NCBI RefSeq assembly: GCF_051020765.1 | Contig: NW_027469307.1 | Span: 1 to 64,000 of the forward strand | DNA from: Lasioglossum baleicum | Taxonomy: Eukaryota; Arthropoda; Insecta; Hymenoptera; Halictidae | DNA length: 64,000 nucleotides | Reading direction: 5' to 3' | Shown here: positions 42,701 to 60,187 of the stretch, one piece after another | Layout of the letters: each line of letters begins with the position of its first letter | Position numbering within the stretch: position 1 is the stretch's first letter | The notes under the pieces: model-generated | Seen by the model: only the letters and a program-made list of their open reading frames with translations | What the model was told of the DNA's origin: nothing | Databases searched by the model: none | Position numbers and translations under genes: made by a program

Positions 42701-44299
42701 GCATAACGGATAACGCATAACGCATAACGCATAACGCATAACGCATGACGCATAACGCATAACGCATAACGCATAACGCATAACGCATAACGCATAACGC
42801 ATAACGCATAACGCATAACGCATAACGCATAACGCATAACGGATAACGCATAACGAATAACGCATAACGCATAACCCATAACGCATAACGCATAACGCAT
42901 AACGCATAACGCATAACGCATAACGCATAACGCATAACGCATAACGCATAACGGATAACGCAAGACGCATAACGCATAACGCATAACGCATAACGCATAA
43001 CGCATAACGCATAACGCATAACGCATAACGCATAACGCATAACGCATAACGCATAACGCATAACGCATAACGCATAACACATAACGCATAACGCATAACG
43101 CATAACGCTTAACGCATAACGCCTAACGCATAACGCGTAACGCATAACGCATAACGCATAATGCATAACGCACAACGCATAACGCATAACGCATAACACA
43201 TATCGCATAACGCATAACGCATAACGCTTAACGCATAACGCATAACGCATAACGCATAACGCATAACGCATAACGCATAACGCATAACGCATAACGCATA
43301 ACGGATAGCGCATAACGCATAACGCATAACGCATAACGCATAACGCATAACGCATAACGCATAACGCATAACGCATAACGCATAACGCATAACGCATAAC
43401 ACATATCGCATAACGCATAACGCATAACGCTTAACGCATAACGCATAACGCATAACGCATAACGCATAACGGATAACGCATAACGCATAACGCATAACGC
43501 ATAACGGATAACGCATAACGCATAACGCATCACGCATAACGCATAACGTATAACGCGTAACGCATAACGCATAACGAATAACGCATAACGCTTAACGCAT
43601 AACGCATAACGCATAACGGATAACGCATAACGCATAACGCATAACGCATAACGCATAACGCATAACGCATAACGCATAACGCATAACGCATAACGCATAA
43701 CGCATAACGCATAACGGATAGCGCATAACGCATAACGCATAACGCATAACGCATAAGGCATAACGCATAACGCATAACGCATAACGCATAACGCATAACA
43801 CATATCGCATAACGCATAACGCATAACGCTTAACGCATAACGCATAACGCATAACGCATAACGCATAACGGATAACGCATAACGCATAACGCATAACGCA
43901 TAACGGATAACGCATAACGCATAACGCATCACGCATAACGCATAACGTATAACGCGTAACGCATAACGCATAACGAATAACGCATAACGCTTAACGCTTA
44001 ACGCATAACGCATAACGCATAACGGATAACGCATAACGGATAACGCATAACGCATAACGCATAACGCATAACGCATGACGCATAACGCATAACGCATAAC
44101 GCATAACGCATAACGCATAACGCATAACCCATAACCCATAACGCATAACGCATAACGCATAACGCATAACGCATAACGCATAACGCATAACGCATAACGC
44201 ATAACGCATAACGCATAACGCATAACGCATAACGCATAACGCATAACGCATAACGCATAACGCATAACGCATAACTCATAACGCATAACGCATAACGCA

Positions 44300-46100
44300 T
44301 AACGCTTAACGCATAACGCATTACGCATAACGCATAACGCATAATGCATAACGCATAACGCTTAACGCATAGCTCATAACGCATAACGCATAACGCTTAA
44401 CGCATAACGCATAACGGATAACGCATAACGGATAACGCATAACGCATAACGCATAACGCATAACGCATAACGCATAACGCATAACGCATAACGCATAACG
44501 CATAACGCATAACGCATAACGCATAACGCATAACGCATAACGCATAACGCATAACGCATAACGCATAACGCATAACGCATAACGCATAACGCATAACGCA
44601 TAACGCATAACGCATAACGCATAACGCATAACGCATAACGCATAACGCATAACGCATAACGCATAACGCATAACACATAACGCATAACGCATAACGCATA
44701 ACGCATAACGCTTAACGCATAACGCCTAACGCATAACGCGTAACGCATAACGCATAACGCATAATGCATAACGCATAACGCATAACCCATAACGCATAAC
44801 GCATAACGCATAACGCATAACGCATAACGCATAACGCATAACGCATAACGCATAACGCATAACGCATAACGCATAACGCATAACGGATAACGCAAGACGC
44901 ATAACGCATAACGCATAACGCATAAAGCATAACGCATAACGCATAACGCATAACGCTTAACGCATAACGCATAACGGATAACGCGTAACGGATAACGCAT
45001 AACGCATAACGCATAACGCATAACGCATAACGCATAACGCATAACGCATAACGCATCACGCATAACGCATAACGTATAACGCGTAACGCATAACGCATAA
45101 CGCATAACGCATAACGGATAACGCATAACGCATAACGCATAACGCATAACGCATAACGCATAACGCATAACGCATAACGCATAACGCATAACGCATAACA
45201 CATAACGCATAACGCATAACGCATGACGCATAACGCATAACGCATAACGCATAGCTCATAACGCATAACGCATAACGCATAGCGCATAACGCATATCGTA
45301 TAACGCGTAACGCATAACGCATAACGCATAACGAATGACGCATAACGCTTAACGCATAACGCATAACGGATAACGCATAACGGATAACGCAAACGCATAA
45401 CGCATAACGCATAACGCATAACGCATAACGCATAACGCATAACGCATAACGCATAACGCATAACGCATAACGCATAACGCATAACGCATAACGCATAACG
45501 CATAACGCATAACGCATAACGCATAACGCATAACGCATAACGCATAACGCATAACGCATAACGCATCACGCATAACGCATAACGTATAACGCGTAACGCA
45601 TAACGCATAACGCATAACGCATAACGCATAACGCATAACGCATAACGCATAACGCATAACGCATAACGCATAACGCATAACGCATAACGCATAACGCATA
45701 ACGCATAACGCATAACGCATAACGCATAACGCATAACGCATAACGCATAACGCATAACGCATGACGCATAACGCATAACGCATAACGCTTATCACATAAC
45801 GCATAACGAATAACGCATAACGCTTAACGCATAACGCATAACGCATAACGCATAACGCATAACGCATAACGCATTACGCATAACGCATAACGGATAACGC
45901 ATAACGCATAACGCATAACGCATAACGCATAACGCATAACGCATAACGCATAACGCATAACGCATAACGCATAACGCATAACGCATAACGCATAACGCAT
46001 AACGCATAACGCATAACGCATAACGCATAACGCATACCGCATAACGCACAACGCATAACGCATAACGCATAACGCATAACGCATGACGCATAACGCATAA
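44300..46100. repeat. Dispersed duplicated segment, copy 1
   Basis: This segment shares an unusual series of rare variants with 60.5-62.1 kb: gcatatc-gtataac-gcgtaac at 45291 (61446 in the other copy), the 1-bp deletion gcaaac at 45389 (61544), a gcttatc unit near 45787 (61879) and gcatacc followed by gcacaac near 46032 (62082). The offset is 16155 bp over the first two landmarks and falls to about 16050 at the last, by whole units. Confidence 0.8.
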
Positions 46101-49100
46101 CGCATAACGCATAACGCATAACGCATAACGGATAACGCATAACGCATAACGCATAACGCATAACGCATAACGCATAACGCATAACGCATAACGCATAACG
46201 CATAACGCATAACGCATAACGCATAACGCATAACGCATAACGCATAACGCATAACGCATAACGCATAACGCATAACGCATAACGCATAACGCATAACGCA
46301 TAACGCATAACGCATAACGCAGAACGCATAACGCATAACGCATAACGCATAACGCATAACGCATAACGCATAACGCATAACGCATCACGCATAACGCATA
46401 ACGTATAACGCGTAACGCATAACGCATAACGCATGACGCATAACGCATAACGCATAACGCATAACGCATAACGCATAACGCATGACGCATAACGCATAAC
46501 GCATAACGCATAACGCATAACGCATAACGCATAACGCATAACGCATAACGCATAACGCATAACGCATAACGGATAACGCATAACGAATAACGCATAACGC
46601 ATAACCCATAACGCATAACGCATAACGCATAACGCATAACGCATAACGCATAACGCATAACGCATAACGCATAACGCATAACGCATAACGCATAACGCAT
46701 AACGCATAACGCATAACGCATAACGCATAACGCATAACGCATAACGCATAACGCATAACGCATAACGCATAACGCATAACGCATAACGCATAACGCATAA
46801 CGCATAACGCATAACGCATAACGCATAACGCATAACGCATAACGCATAACGCATAACGCATAACGCATAACGCATAACGCATAACGTATAACGCGTAACG
46901 CATAACGCATAACGCATGACGCATAACGCATAACGCATAACGCATAACGCATAACGCATAACGGATAACGCATAACGCATAACGCATAACGCATAACGCA
47001 TAACGCATAACGCATAACGCATAACGCATAACGCATAACGCATAACGCATAACGCATAACGCATAACGCATAACGCATAACGCATAACGCATAACGCATA
47101 ACGCATAACGCATAACGCATAACGCATAACGCATAACGCATAACGCATAACGCATCACGCATAACGCATAACGTATAACGCGTAACGCATAACGCATAAC
47201 GCATAACGGATAACGCAAGACGCATCACGCATAACGCATAACGTATAACGCGTAACGCATAACGCATAACGAATAACGCATAACGCTTAACGCATAACGC
47301 ATAACGCATAACGCATAACGGATAACGCATAACGGATAACGCATAACGCATAACGCATAACGCATAACGCATAACGCATGACGCATAACGCATAACGCAT
47401 AACGCATAACGCATAACGCATAACGCATAACGCATAACGCATAACGCATAACGCATAACGGATAACGCATAACGAATAACGCATAACGCATAACCCATAA
47501 CGCATAACGCATAACGCATAACGCATAACGCATAACGCATAACGCATAACGCATAACGCATAACGCATAACGCATAACGGATAACGCAAGACGCATAACG
47601 CATAACGCATAACGCATAACGCATAACGCATAACGCATAACGCATAACGCATAACGCATAACGCATAACGCATAACGCATAACGCATAACACATAACGCA
47701 TAACGCATAACGCATAACGCTTAACGCATAACGCCTAACGCATAACGCGTAACGCATAACGCATAACGCATAATGCATAACGCACAACGCATAACGCATA
47801 ACGCATAACACATATCGCATAACGCATAACGCATAACGCTTAACGCATAACGCATAACGCATAACGCATAACGCATAACGCATAACGCATAACGCATAAC
47901 GCATAACGGATAGCGCATAACGCATAACGCATAACGCATAACGCATAACGCATAACGCATAACGCATAACGCATAACGCATAACGCATAACGCATAACGC
48001 ATAACGCATAACGCATAACACATATCGCATAACGCATAACGCATAACGCTTAACGCATAACGCATAACGCATAACGCATAACGCATAACGGATAACGCAT
48101 AACGCATAACGCATAACGGATAACGCATAACGCATAACGCATCACGCATAACGCATAACGTATAACGCGTAACGCATAACGCATAACGAATAACGCATAA
48201 CGCTTAACGCATAACGCATAACGCATAACGGATAACGCATAACGCATAACGCATAACGCATAACGCATAACGCATAACGCATAACGCATAACGCATAACG
48301 CATAACGCATAACACATAACGCATAACGCATAACGCATAACGCATAACGCATAACGCTTAACGCATAACGCCTAACGCATAACGCGTAACGCATAACGCA
48401 TAACGCATAACGCATAATGCATAACGCACAACGCATAACGCATAACGCATAACACATATCGCATAACGCATAACGCATAACGCTTAACGCATAACGCATA
48501 ACGCATAACGCATAACGGATAACGCATAACGCATAACGCATAACGGATAACGGATAACGCATAACGCATAACGCATAACGCATAACGCATAACGCATAAC
48601 GCATAACGCATAACGCATAACGCATAACGCATAACGCATAACGCATAACGCATAACGCATAACGCATAACGCATAACGCATAACGCATAACGCATAACGC
48701 ATAACGCATAACGCATAACGCATAACGCATAACGCATAACGCATAACGCATAACGCATAACGCATAACGCATAACGCATAACGCATAACGCATAACGCAT
48801 AACGCATAACGCATAACGCATAACGCATAACGCATAACGCATAACGCATAACGCATAACGCATAACGCATAACGCATAACGCATAACACATAACGCATAA
48901 CGCATAACGCATAACGCATAACGCTTAACGCATAACGCCTAACGCATAACGCGTAACGCATAACGCATAACGCATAATGCATAACGCACAACGCATAACG
49001 CATAACGCATAACACATATCGCATAACGCATAACGCATAACGCTTAACGCATAACGCATAACGCATAACGCATAACGCATAACGCATAACGCATAACGGA

Positions 49101-52100
49101 TAACGCATAACGCTTAACGCATAACGCATAACGCATAACGCATAACGCATAACGCATAACGGATAACGCATAACGCATAACGCATAACGGATAGCGCATA
49201 ACGCATAACGCATAACGCATAACGCATAACGCATAACGCATAACGCATAACGCATAACGCATAACGCATAACGCATAACGCATAACACATATCGCATAAC
49301 GCATAACGCTTAACGCATAACGCATAACGCATAACGCATAACGCATAACGCATAACGCATAACGGATAACGCATAACGCTTAACGCATAACGCATAACGC
49401 ATAACGCATAACGCATAACGCATAACGGATAACGCATAACGCATAACGCATAACGCATAACGCATAACGCATAACGCATAACGCATAACGCATAACGCAT
49501 AACACATAACGCATAACGCATAACGCATAACGCATAACGCATAACGCATAACGCTTAACGCATAACGCCTAACGCATAACGCGTAACGCATGACGCATAA
49601 CGCATAACGCATAATGCATAACGCACAACGCATAACGCATAACGCATAACACATATCGCATAACGCATAACGCATAACGCTTAACGCATAACGCATAACG
49701 CATAACGCATAACGCATAACGCATAACGCATAACGGATAACGCATAACGCATAACGCATAACGGATAACGGATAACGCATAACGCATAACGCATAACGCC
49801 TAACGCATAACGCGTAACGCATAACGCATAACGCATAATGCATAACGCACAACGCATAACGCATAACGCATAACACATATCGCATAACGCATAACGCATA
49901 ACGCTTAACGCATAACGCATAACGCATAACGCATAACGCATAACGCATAACGGATAACGCATAACGCATAACGCATAACGGATAGCGCATAACGCATAAC
50001 GCATAACGCATAACGGATAACGCATAACGCATAACGCATCACGCATAACGCATAACGTATAACGCGTAACGCATAACGCATAACGAATAACGCATAACGC
50101 TTAACGCATAACGCATAACGCATAACGGATAACGCATAACGCATAACGCATAACGCTTAACGCATAACGCCTAACGCATAACGCGTAACGCATAACGCAT
50201 AACGCATAACGCATAATGCATAACGCACAACGCATAACGCATAACGCATAACACATATCGCATAACGCATAACGCATAACGCTTAACGCATAACGCATAA
50301 CGCATAACGCATAACGCATAACGGATAACGCATAACGCATAACGCATAACGGATAACGGATAACGCATAACGCATAACGCATAACGCCTAACGCATAACG
50401 CGTAACGCATAACGCATAACGCATAATGCATAACGCACAACGCATAACGCATAACGCATAACACATATCGCATAACGCATAACGCATAACGCTTAACGCA
50501 TAACGCATAACGCATAACGCATAACGCATAACGCATAACGCATAACGCATAACGGATAACGCATAACGCATAACGCATAACGCATAACGCATAACGCATA
50601 ACGCATAACGCATAACGCATAACGCATAACGCATAACGCATAACGCATAACGCATAACACATAACGCATAACGCATAACGCATAACGCATAACGCTTAAC
50701 GCATAACGCCTAACGCATAACGCGTAACGCATAACGCATAACGCATAATGCATAACGCACAACGCATAACGCATAACGCATAACACATATCGCATAACGC
50801 ATAACGCATAACGCTTAACGCATAACGCATAACGCATAACGCATAACGCATAACGCATAACGGATAACGCATAACGCTTAACGCATAACGCATAACGCAT
50901 AACGCATAACGCATAACGCATAACGCATAACGGATAACGCATAACGCATAACGCATAACGCATAACGGATAGCGCATAACGCATAACGCATAACGCATAA
51001 CGCATAACGCATAACGCATAACGCATAACGCATAACGCATAACGCATAACGCATAACGCATAACGCATAACGCATAACGCATAACGCATAACGCATAACA
51101 CATATCGCATAACGCATAACGCTTAACGCATAACGCATAACGCATAACGCATAACGCATAACGCATAACGCATAACGGATAACGCATAACGCTTAACGCA
51201 TAACGCATAACGCATAACGCATAACGCATAACGCATAACGCATAACGGATAACGCATAACGCATAACGCATAACGCATAACGCATAACGCATAACGCATA
51301 ACGCATAACGCATAACGCATAACGCATAACACATAACGCATAACGCATAACGCATAACGCATAACGCATAACGCATAACGCTTAACGCATAACGCCTAAC
51401 GCATAACGCGTAACGCATAACGCATAACGCATAACGCATAACGCATAATGCATAACGCACAACGCATAACGCATAACACATATCGCATAACGCATAACGC
51501 ATAACGCTTAACGCATAACGCATAACGCATAACGCATAACGCATAACGGATAACGCATAACGCATAACGCATAACGGATAACGGATAACGCATAACGCAT
51601 AACGCATAACGCCTAACGCATAACGCGTAACGCATAACGCATAACGCATAATGCATAACGCACAACGCATAACGCATAACGCATAACACATATCGCATAA
51701 CGCATAACGCATAACGCTTAACGCATAACGCATAACGCATAACGCATAACGCATAACGCATAACGCATAACGGATAACGCATAACGCTTAACGCATAACG
51801 CATAACGCATAACGCATAACGCATAACGCATAACGGATAACGCATAACGCATAACGCATAACGGATAGCGCATAACGCATAACGCATAACGCATAACGGA
51901 TAACGCATAACGCATAACGCATCACGCATAACGCATAACGTATAACGCGTAACGCATAACGCATAACGAATAACGCATAACGCTTAACGCATAACGCATA
52001 ACGCATAACGGATAACGCATAACGCATAACGCATAACGCATAACGCATAACGCATAACGCATAACGCATAACGCATAACGCATAACGCATAACGCATAAC

Positions 52101-55100
52101 GCATAACGCATAACACATAACGCATAACGCATAACGCATAACGCATAACGCATAACGCTTAACGCATAACGCCTAACGCATAACGCGTAACGCATAACGC
52201 ATAACGCATAACGCATAATGCATAACGCACAACGCATAACGCATAACGCATAACACATATCGCATAACGCATAACGCATAACGCTTAACGCACAACGCAT
52301 AACGCATAACGCATAACGCATAACGCATAACGCATAACGGATAACGCATAACGCTTAACGCATAACGCATAACGCATAACGCATAACGCATAACGCATAA
52401 CGGATAACGCATAACGCATAACGCATAACGGATAACGCATAACGCATAACGCATAACGCATAACGCATAACGCATAACGCATAACGCATAACGCATAACG
52501 CATAACACATAACGCATAACGCATAACGCATAACGCATAACGCATAACGCATAACGCTTAACGCATAACGCCTAACGCATAACGCGTAACGCATAACGCA
52601 TAACGCATAACGCATAATGCATAACGCACAACGCATAACGCATAACACATATCGCATAACGCATAACGCATAACGCTTAACGCATAACGCATAACGCATA
52701 ACGCATAACGCATAACGGATAACGCATAACGCATAACGCATAACGGATAACGGATAACGCATAACGCATAACGCATAACGCCTAACGCATAACGCGTAAC
52801 GCATAACGCATAACGCATAATGCATAACGCACAACGCATAACGCATAACGCATAACACATATCGCATACCGCATAACGCATAACGCTTAACGCATAACGC
52901 ATAACGCATAACGCATAACGCATAACGCATAACGCATAACGGATAACGCATAACGCTTAACGCATAACGCATAACGCATAACGCATAACGCATAACGCAT
53001 AACGGATAACGCATAACGCATAACGCATAACGGATAGCGCATAACGCATAACGCATAACGCATAACGGATAACGCATAACGCATAACGCATCACGCATAA
53101 CGCATAACGTATAACGCGTAACGCATAACGCATAACGAATAACGCATAACGCTTAACGCATAACGCATAACGCATAACGGATAACGCATAACGCATAACG
53201 CATAACGCATAACGCATAACGCATAACGCATAACGCATAACGCATAACGCATAACGCATAACACATAACGCATAACGCATAACGCATAACGCATAACGCA
53301 TAACGCTTAACGCATAACGCCTAACGCATAACGCGTAACGCATAACGCATAACGCATAACGCATAATGCATAACGCACAACGCATAACGCATAACGCATA
53401 ACACATATCGCATAACGCATAACGCATAACGCTTAACGCACAACGCATAACGCATAACGCATAACGCATAACGCATAACGCATAACGCTTAACGCATAAC
53501 GCATAACGCATAACGCATAACGCATAACGGATAACGCATAACGCATAACGCATAACGGATAACGCATAACGGATAACGGATAACGCATAACGCATAACGC
53601 ATAACGCATAACGCATAACGCATAACGCATAACGCATAACGCATAACGCATAACGCATAACGCATAACGCATAACGCATAACGCATAACGCATAACGCAT
53701 AACGCATAACGCATAACGCATAACGCATAACGCATAACGCATAACGCATAACGCATAACGCATAACGCATAACGCATAACGCATAACGCATAACGCATAA
53801 CGCATAACGCATAACGCATAACGCATAACGCATAACGCATAACGCATAACGCATAACGCATAACGCATAACGCATAACGCATAACGCATAACGCATAACG
53901 CATAACGCATAACGCATAACGCATAACGCATAACGCATAACGCATAACGCATAACACATAACGCATAACGCATAACGCATAACGCATAACGCTTAACGCA
54001 TAACGCCTAACGCATAACGCGTAACGCCTAACGCATAACGCATAATGCATAACGCACAACGCATAACGCATAACGCATAACACATATCGCATAACGCATA
54101 ACGCATAACGCTTAACGCATAACGCATAACGCATAACGCATAACGCATAACGCATAACGCATAACGGATAACGCATAACGCTTAACGCATAACGCATAAC
54201 GCATAACGCATAACGCATAACGCATAACGGATAACGCATAACGCATAACGCATAACGGATAGCGCATAACGCATAACGCATAACGCATAACGCATAACGC
54301 ATAACGCATAACGCATAACGCATAACGCATAACGCATAACGCATAACACATATCGCATAACGCATAACGCTTAACGCATAACGCATAACGCATAACGCAT
54401 AACGCATAACGCATAACGCATAACGGATAACGCATAACGCTTAACGCATAACGCATAACGCATAACGCATAACGCATAACGCATAACGGATAACGCATAA
54501 CGCATAACGCATAACGCATAACGCATAACGCATAACGCATAACGCATAACGCATAACGCATAACGCATAACACATAACGCATAACGCATAACGCATAACG
54601 CATAACGCATAACGCATAACGCATAACGCATAACGCTTAACGCATAACGCCTAACGCATAACGCGTAACGCATAACGCATAACGCATAACGCATAATGCA
54701 TAACGCACAACGCATAACGCACAACGCATAACGCATAACGCATAACACATATCGCATAACGCATAACGCATAACGCTTAACGCATAACGCATAACGCATA
54801 ACGCATAACGCATAACGGATAACGCATAACGCATAGCGCATAACGGATAACGGATAACGCATAACGCATAACGCATAACGCCTAACGCATAACGCGTAAC
54901 GCATAACGCATAACGCATAATGCATAACGCACAACGCATAACGCATAACGCATAACACATATCGCATAACGCATAACGCATAACGCTTAACGCATAACGC
55001 ATAACGCATAACGCATAACGCATAACGCATAACGCATAACGCATAACGGATAACGCATAACGCTTAACGCATAACGCATAACGCATAACGCATAACGCAT

Positions 55101-57890
55101 AACGCATAACGCATAACGCATAACGGATAGCGCATAACGCATAACGCATAACGCATAACGCATAACGCATAACGCATAACGCATAACGCATAACGCATAA
55201 CGCATAACGCATAACGCATAACGCATAACACATATCGCATAACGCATAACGCATAACGCTTAACGCATAACGCATAACGCATAACGCATAACGCATAACG
55301 CATAACGCATAACGCATAACGCATAACGCATAACGGATAACGCATAACGCATAACGCATAACGGATAACGCATAACGCATAACGCATCACGCATAACGCA
55401 TAACGTATAACGCGTAACGCATAACGCATAACGAATAACGCATAACGCTTAACGCATAACGCATAACGCATAACGCATAACGGATAACGCATAACGGATA
55501 ACGCATAACGCATAACGCATAACGCATAACGCATGACGCATAACGCATAACGCATAACGCATAACGCATAACGCATAACGCATAACGCATAACGCATAAC
55601 GCATAACGCATAACGCATAACGGATAACGCATAACGAATAACGCATAACGCATAACCCATAACGCATAACGCATAACGCATAACGCATAACGCATAACGC
55701 ATAACGCATAACGCATAACGCATAACGGATAACGCAAGACGCATAACGCATAACGCATAACGCATAACGCATAACGCATAACGCATAACGCATAACGCAT
55801 AACGCATAACGCATAACGCATAACGCATAACGCATAACGCATAACGCATAACGCATAACGCATAACGCATAACACATAACGCATAACGCATAACGCATAA
55901 CGCTTAACGCATAACGCCTAACGCATAACGCGTAACGCATAACGCATAACGCATAATGCATAACGCACAACGCATAACGCATAACGCATAACACATATCG
56001 CATAACGCATAACGCATAACGCTTAACGCATAACGCATAACGCATAACGCATAACGCATAACGCATAACGCATAACGCATAACGCATAACGGATAGCGCA
56101 TAACGCATAACGCATAACGCATAACGCATAACGCATAACGCATAACGCATAACGCATAACGCATAACGCATAACGCATAACGCATAACGCATAACACATA
56201 TCGCATAACGCATAACGCATAACGCTTAACGCATAACGCATAACGCATAACGCATAACGCATAACGGATAACGCATAACGCATAACGCATAACGCATAAC
56301 GGATAACGCATAACGCATAACGCATCACGCATAACGCATAACGTATAACGCGTAACGCATAACGCATAACGAATAACGCATAACGCTTAACGCATAACGC
56401 ATAACGCATAACGGATAACGCATAACGCATAACGCATAACGCATAACGCATAACGCATAACGCATAACGCATAACGCATAACGCATAACGCATAACGCAT
56501 AACGCATAACACATAACGCATAACGCATAACGCATAACGCATAACGCATAACGCTTAACGCATAACGCCTAACGCATAACGCGTAACGCATAACGCATAA
56601 CGCATAACGCATAATGCATAACGCACAACGCATAACGCATAACGCATAACACATATCGCATAACGCATAACGCATAACGCTTAACGCATAACGCATAACG
56701 CATAACGCATAACGCATAACGGATAACGCATAACGCATAACGCATAACGGATAACGGATAACGCATAACGCATAACGCATAACGCATAACGCATAACGCA
56801 TAACGCATAACGCATAACGCATAACGCATAACGCATAACGCATAACGCATAACGCATAACGCATAACGCATAACGCATAACGCATAACGCATAACGCATA
56901 ACGCATAACGCATAACGCATAACGCATAACGCATAACGCATAACGCATAACGCATAACGCATAACGCATAACGCATAACGCATAACGCATAACGCATAAC
57001 GCATAACGCATAACGCATAACGCATAACGCATAACGCATAACGCATAACGCATAACGCATAACGCATAACGCATAACGCATAACGCATAACGCATAACGC
57101 ATAACGCATAACGCATAACGCATAACGCATAACGCATAACCCATATCGCATAACGCATAACGCATAACGCTTAACGCATAACGCATAACGCATAACGCAT
57201 AACGCATAACGCATAACGCATAACGCATAACGCATAACGCATAACGCATAACGCATAACGCATAACGCATAACGCATAACGCATAACGCATAACGCATAA
57301 CGCATAACGCATAACGCATAACGCATAACGCATAACGCATAACGCATAACGCATAACGCATAACGCATAACGCATGACGCATGACACATGACGCATAACG
57401 CATAACGCATAACGCATAACGCATAACGCATAACGCATAACCCATAACCCATAACGCATAACGCATAACGCATAACGCATAACGCATAACGCATAACGCA
57501 TAACGCATAACGCATAACGCATAACGCATAACGCATAACGCATAACGCATAACGCATAACGCATAACGCATAACGCATAACGCATAACGCATAACGCATA
57601 ACGCATAACGCATAACGCATAACGCATAACGCATAACGCATAACGCATAACGCATAACGCATAACGCATAACGCATAACGCATGACGCATAACGCATAAC
57701 GCATAACGCATAACGCATAACGCATAACGCATAACCCATAACCCATAACGCATAACGCATAACGCATAACGCATAACGCATAACGCATAACGCATAACGC
57801 ATAACGCATAACGCATAACGCATAACGCATAACGCATAACGCATAACGCTTAACGCATAACGCATTACGCATAACGCATAACGCATAATG
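45260..57890. repeat. Array zone lacking the Cassette A hallmark
   Basis: The gcatagc-tcataac doublet, present some forty times elsewhere in the window, is absent from this 12.6 kb on reading. From about 47.7 kb the dominant pattern is Cassette C, with copies starting at roughly 47728, 48368, 48928, 49566, 49797, 50168, 50388, 50707, 51391, 51610, 52170, 52570, 52779, 53317, 54005, 54648, 54880, 55916 and 56575. Spacings range from about 210 to 1,030 bp. A smaller gap in the doublet lies at 38.4-44.3 kb. Confidence 0.7.
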
Positions 57891-58689
57891 CATAACGCAT
57901 AACGCTTAACGCATAGCTCATAACGCATAACGCTTAACGCATAACGCATAACGGATAACGCATAACGGATAACGCATAACGCATAACACATAACGCATAA
58001 CGCATAACGCATAACGCATAACGCATAACGCATAACGCATAACGCATAACGCATAACGCATAACGCATAACGCATAACGCATAACGCATAACGCATAACG
58101 CATAACGCATAACGCATAACGCATAACGCATAACGCATAACGCATAACGCATAACGCATAACGCATAACGCATAACGCATAACGCATAACGCATAACGCA
58201 TAACGCATAACGCATAACGCATAACACATAACGCATAACGCATAACGCATAACGCATAACGCTTAACGCATAACGCCTAACGCATAACGCGTAACGCATA
58301 ACGCATAACGCATAATGCATAACGCACAACGCATAACGCATAACGCATAACACATATCGCATAACGCATAACGCATAACGCTTAACGCATAACGCATAAC
58401 GCATAACGCATAACGCATAACGCATAACGCATAACGGATAACGCATAACGCTTAACGCATAACGCATAACGCATAACGCATAACGCATAACGCATAACGG
58501 ATAACGCATAACGCATAACGGATAGCGCATAACGCATAACGCATAACGCATAACGCATAAGGCATAACGCATAACGCATAACGCATAACGCATAACGCAT
58601 AACACATATCGCATAACGCATAACGCATAACGCTTAACGCATAACGCATAACGCATAACGCATAACGCATAACGCATAACGCATAACGC
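57192..58689. repeat. 1,498-bp tandem duplication, copy 1
   Basis: This 214-unit block is repeated exactly 1,498 bp downstream. The rare triplet gcatgac-gcatgac-acatgac begins at 57372 and again at 58870. Variant order is the same between the copies, while the sequences diverge left of about 57.2 kb and right of about 60.19 kb, as expected for a simple tandem duplication. The block spans a Cassette A copy (doublet near 57911), a Cassette C copy and a rare gcataag unit near 58558. Confidence 0.85.
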
Positions 58690-60187
58690 ATAACGCATAA
58701 CGCATAACGCATAACGCATAACGCATAACGCATAACGCATAACGCATAACGCATAACGCATAACGCATAACGCATAACGCATAACGCATAACGCATAACG
58801 CATAACGCATAACGCATAACGCATAACGCATAACGCATAACGCATAACGCATAACGCATAACGCATAACGCATGACGCATGACACATGACGCATAACGCA
58901 TAACGCATAACGCATAACGCATAACGCATAACGCATAACCCATAACCCATAACGCATAACGCATAACGCATAACGCATAACGCATAACGCATAACGCATA
59001 ACGCATAACGCATAACGCATAACGCATAACGCATAACGCATAACGCATAACGCATAACGCATAACGCATAACGCATAACGCATAACGCATAACGCATAAC
59101 GCATAACGCATAACGCATAACGCATAACGCATAACGCATAACGCATAACGCATAACGCATAACGCATAACGCATAACGCATGACGCATAACGCATAACGC
59201 ATAACGCATAACGCATAACGCATAACGCATAACCCATAACCCATAACGCATAACGCATAACGCATAACGCATAACGCATAACGCATAACGCATAACGCAT
59301 AACGCATAACGCATAACGCATAACGCATAACGCATAACGCATAACGCTTAACGCATAACGCATTACGCATAACGCATAACGCATAATGCATAACGCATAA
59401 CGCTTAACGCATAGCTCATAACGCATAACGCTTAACGCATAACGCATAACGGATAACGCATAACGGATAACGCATAACGCATAACACATAACGCATAACG
59501 CATAACGCATAACGCATAACGCATAACGCATAACGCATAACGCATAACGCATAACGCATAACGCATAACGCATAACGCATAACGCATAACGCATAACGCA
59601 TAACGCATAACGCATAACGCATAACGCATAACGCATAACGCATAACGCATAACGCATAACGCATAACGCATAACGCATAACGCATAACGCATAACGCATA
59701 ACGCATAACGCATAACGCATAACACATAACGCATAACGCATAACGCATAACGCATAACGCTTAACGCATAACGCCTAACGCATAACGCGTAACGCATAAC
59801 GCATAACGCATAATGCATAACGCACAACGCATAACGCATAACGCATAACACATATCGCATAACGCATAACGCATAACGCTTAACGCATAACGCATAACGC
59901 ATAACGCATAACGCATAACGCATAACGCATAACGGATAACGCATAACGCTTAACGCATAACGCATAACGCATAACGCATAACGCATAACGCATAACGGAT
60001 AACGCATAACGCATAACGGATAGCGCATAACGCATAACGCATAACGCATAACGCATAAGGCATAACGCATAACGCATAACGCATAACGCATAACGCATAA
60101 CACATATCGCATAACGCATAACGCATAACGCTTAACGCATAACGCATAACGCATAACGCATAACGCATAACGGATAACGCATAACGC
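58690..60187. repeat. 1,498-bp tandem duplication, copy 2
   Basis: This is the second copy of the 57.2-58.7 kb block, at a constant offset of 1,498 bp for every landmark checked: the gcatgac triplet at 58870, the Cassette A doublet near 59409, Cassette C near 59770 and the gcataag unit near 60056. I found no unit-number difference between the copies, which suggests this is one of the youngest rearrangements in the window. Confidence 0.85.
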
